From contig NZ_NWSQ01000018.1 in the NCBI RefSeq assembly GCF_002531725.1, positions 62,001-126,000 on the forward strand: a DNA stretch of 64,000 nt, given 5' to 3'. Below are positions 62,007 through 64,000 of the stretch, piece after piece (the stretch's first letter is position 1; each line of letters opens with the position of its first letter). A program made the translations under genes and the position numbers. Origin of the DNA: Rhizobium sp. L43 (lineage in GTDB: Bacteria; Pseudomonadota; Alphaproteobacteria; Rhizobiales; Rhizobiaceae). Under the pieces are notes generated by a model. It ran no database searches and was not told where the DNA came from. It saw only the letters and a list, made by a program, of their open reading frames with translations.

Positions 62007-63662
62007 CTAGTTTGCTTTCCAGTTCGCATTATCGGGGATCGACCGCTGCGGCACGACGACCTGGATGATGGACGGACTGTTCAGGTTTTCTTTGGCACCG
62101 TTTATGGCCTCCCTCAGTTCGCCATAGGTGCCTACTTTCCAGCCTTGGCAGCCAAAGACCTCTGCCAACTTGCTGTAATTCCACCGGTGCAGGATGCATG
62201 AATTGTAGAACGGTTTGTCGTCATGGAAAACCGATGCATCGGCAAGCCATTGCTCCACGCCATAGATGCCGTTGTCCATCACGAAGATGATCGGGTTGAG
62301 ATTGAAACGGGTTTGGGTCGAAAGGCATTGAGCGGTCATCTGAAACCCGCCATCCCCCGCAAAGACCATCAGCCTCTGTTGATTTTGCTTCGCCAGCGAA
62401 ACCCCTGTCGCGGCCGGGCCGATATAACCGATCGCCGAATAGGATGATTGTATGATGAAACCGCGGCGAGCACCCACTTCAAGAAGCAGGCTCCCGAAAT
62501 AATTCAAACTCGCATCGGCACCAACGATGGTGTTTCCGTCGATCTGCGGCTGAATGAAATCGTAGAAGCCCTGATAGGTAATTTCGCCTGCCGGATTGAT
62601 GGCTGGCATTTGCCGGGCCGTTTTCGCCGGAAGACTTTGGGCTTTGCACGTCAGCCTTTTGTCAATCAAGCCATTGACGAGATCCGCCAGCGCAACCTGT
62701 GCGTTGAAGATCGTGCCATATTTCACTGTATCCCAGGAGGCGAATGCGGTTTTATCGAGATCGATAGGCCAGCCTAAATCATTGATATCGGTCAACCAGA
62801 CGCCCAGCGCCAATACGAAGTCGGAGTCTTTGACCAAGGACTGGACATAGGGCGACGACGATTTGCCATCGAACACCCCGGCAAATTGTAGATCGTCTTC
62901 CGATAGGATGGCCTTGCTCAAAAGCTCGGTCACGTAGGGAATTTTGAGGTCCCGGATGAGCCGCTCCGCCTGGTCGTGAAGGCCAAACCGGTCGATCTCG
63001 ACACCGATCCAGATCAGGGGTTTGGTGGCATTTTGCAATCTTTCGCTGATTTGCGCGATCGACTGATCGAGACTGCCCTCGTCGGATATAACAGGCGCCG
63101 CTTTTAATGTATTCGACGGGCGCGTGCATTCCAGGTCCACCATATCCTCCAGCAACTCGATATAGACCGGACGTCTTTCCGTGATGCACTGCGTCAGCGC
63201 ATAATCTATGAGCATTGGCGCAAGATGAGGGCTGTCGATGCGGACGGCAGCGGCCGTTATGTATTCGAACACCTGAAGATCGGTTTCCCGTCCGCTGATG
63301 AAGTGATGCGAACTGTAGCCGGTTTGTTCGAATGTGAGCGTTTTCTGGATGCTTGGCGCACCGTTGATCAGAACGACCGGCACCTTCTCGACGTAAGATC
63401 CGGCGATCGCATTTGTTGCGCAAAGCGAGCCTGCGGAATAGGTAACGCACAGCGCGCCAATTCCTTTCAGTCGCGCATAGCCGTCAGCCGCATAACCGGC
63501 ATTCAGTTCATTCACCTCCTCGATGACCTGAATATCGCTCTTCTCGACATAACTGTTCACCCATTCGATCGAATAATCGCCCGCTACGGAAAACAGGTGC
63601 CCCAGGCCCAGTTCGCGAAGTCTGTCGACCAGATATTGTCCAACCGTGTATGTGTCGCCCAT
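62007..63662 (-). CDS. Pyruvate/indolepyruvate decarboxylase-like ThDP enzyme
   Basis: A 551-residue thiamine-diphosphate decarboxylase of the Pdc/IpdC group. Catalytic Glu is in QVIEEVNELNAGYAADGYAR, the paired histidines in GYSSHHFISG and the ThDP/Mg motif in FAGDGGFQMTAQ...DNGIYGVEQ. It removes CO2 from a 2-oxo acid to yield an aldehyde. Sequence alone does not separate pyruvate from indolepyruvate or phenylpyruvate. It is monocistronic with its own terminator and opposes the hyuA operon. In rhizobia such a gene could serve fermentative metabolism or indole-acetate formation. Confidence 0.9.
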   Translation of the reverse strand: MGDTYTVGQYLVDRLRELGLGHLFSVAGDYSIEWVNSYVEKSDIQVIEEVNELNAGYAADGYARLKGIGALCVTYSAGSLCATNAIAGSYVEKVPVVLINGAPSIQKTLTFEQTGYSSHHFISGRETDLQVFEYITAAAVRIDSPHLAPMLIDYALTQCITERRPVYIELLEDMVDLECTRPSNTLKAAPVISDEGSLDQSIAQISERLQNATKPLIWIGVEIDRFGLHDQAERLIRDLKIPYVTELLSKAILSEDDLQFAGVFDGKSSSPYVQSLVKDSDFVLALGVWLTDINDLGWPIDLDKTAFASWDTVKYGTIFNAQVALADLVNGLIDKRLTCKAQSLPAKTARQMPAINPAGEITYQGFYDFIQPQIDGNTIVGADASLNYFGSLLLEVGARRGFIIQSSYSAIGYIGPAATGVSLAKQNQQRLMVFAGDGGFQMTAQCLSTQTRFNLNPIIFVMDNGIYGVEQWLADASVFHDDKPFYNSCILHRWNYSKLAEVFGCQGWKVGTYGELREAINGAKENLNSPSIIQVVVPQRSIPDNANWKAN

Positions 63663-63700
63663 GTTCCAACGGCTCCCCTGTTGACGACAATTGACGGATA

Positions 63701-63803
63701 TTAGAGCGCCGTGCGTCCTTTCGGACGCACAAAGGACGCACTAACCCTTTGAAACTACGCATCGTGCTTTCCGAAAATCGATTCGGATTTTCGGGCCGAT
63801 GCG
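63701..63803. repeat. Palindromic intergenic element with two hairpins
   Basis: Two stems lie side by side: GTGCGTCC/GGACGCAC (63711-63730, loop TTTC) and CCGAAAATC/GATTTTCGG (63771-63794), the second nested within GCATC...GATGC. Similar hairpin pairs are frequent between rhizobial genes, so a dispersed repeat is likely. It separates the decarboxylase promoter from the last, partial gene and may also end that gene's transcript. Confidence 0.5.
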
Positions 63804-64000
63804 CTAGAACTGGCTCGCGTTATCGAATAAGCGCGGTATGTATATGTCGAATATTCCGGGGCATTTTCGCTCGGGAAAGCTTTCCAGCAGGAAGTGCTTG
63901 AAAGCATCATTGGTCAGCCCTTTGCCGGCGGCCTCCAAGGCGACGGACAAATACTCTATATTTTTTGCAACCTCGTTTTTGTCGGCCGGGAAGCCGTGAC
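63804..64000 (-). CDS. Unknown protein, C-terminal fragment
   Basis: The last ~65 codons of a gene entering from the right edge. It reads HGFPADKNEVAKNIEYLSVA and continues to ...DIYIPRLFDNASQF before a TAG stop. Codon use and helix-like composition look like genuine coding sequence, but I recognise no family from this piece. Confidence 0.6.
   Translation of the reverse strand, partial: HGFPADKNEVAKNIEYLSVALEAAGKGLTNDAFKHFLLESFPERKCPGIFDIYIPRLFDNASQF

Noticed and set aside
1-64000. CRISPR arrays, rRNA genes, prophage or transposase genes
   Set aside because: I found no regularly spaced direct repeats, no rRNA-like stretch and no integrase, transposase or phage protein in any frame.

Overview
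The window reads as alphaproteobacterial, GC-rich DNA from the genus Rhizobium (R. leguminosarum/R. etli type). The reasons are a near-complete vbs-type cluster for the trihydroxamate siderophore vicibactin with its ECF sigma factor RpoI, two copies of the rhizobial iron-responsive TGA-N9-TCA box, a RIME-like palindromic repeat, and many solute importers paired with catabolic enzymes and GntR or LysR regulators. Replicon and species cannot be told from the sequence.

Region 1 (1-6330) is a minus-strand operon: GntR regulator, peptide/opine-type ABC importer, and a DapA-family aldolase/synthase. Region 2 (6419-7699) is a membrane diguanylate cyclase. Region 3 (8037-26109) is the iron region: TonB receptor with an IRO box, an M20 peptidase, an acetyltransferase-fhuD-fhuB operon, rpoI, vbsADL on the minus strand and vbsGSO on the plus strand from a shared divergent promoter region, then a phosphopantetheinyl transferase. 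Low iron would relieve repression at the IRO box before rpoI. RpoI would then fire two matching promoters (TAAAY-N16-CGT) between vbsA and vbsG. VbsO hydroxylates and VbsA acylates ornithine, VbsS assembles and cyclises three units, VbsL epimerises, VbsD probably exports, and the receptor with FhuDB re-imports the ferric complex. No FhuC ATPase gene is in the window.

Region 4 (26406-36856) holds a chemoreceptor, a RidA-family protein, and a cluster of flavodoxin-like reductase, FAD oxidase, cytosine-deaminase-like amidohydrolase, NMT1/THI5-type ABC importer, LysR regulator and creatininase-family hydrolase. It looks like uptake and breakdown of an unidentified nitrogen heterocycle. Region 5 (37121-40449) matches the SigF/NrsF-controlled MrpX-YedZ1-YedY1 system for methionine-based scavenging of reactive chlorine, with sigma-F-like promoters on both sides of the divergent region.

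Region 6 (40536-45723) is a GntR-controlled TRAP transporter plus an L-idonate-5-dehydrogenase-like enzyme, with a repeat inserted between dctP and dctQ. Region 7 (45942-61829) is a catabolic island: GntR, a frameshifted DapA-family gene, an FAD amine oxidase, a branched-chain-amino-acid-type ABC importer, an aminotransferase, LysR, HyuA/HyuB hydantoinase-type subunits, an SDR and an HpcH/HpaI aldolase. A conserved 48-base element precedes both the importer operon and the hyuA operon, tying them into one regulon. Region 8 (61973-64000) holds a pyruvate/indolepyruvate decarboxylase-like gene with a good terminator, a palindromic repeat and the 3' end of an unknown gene.
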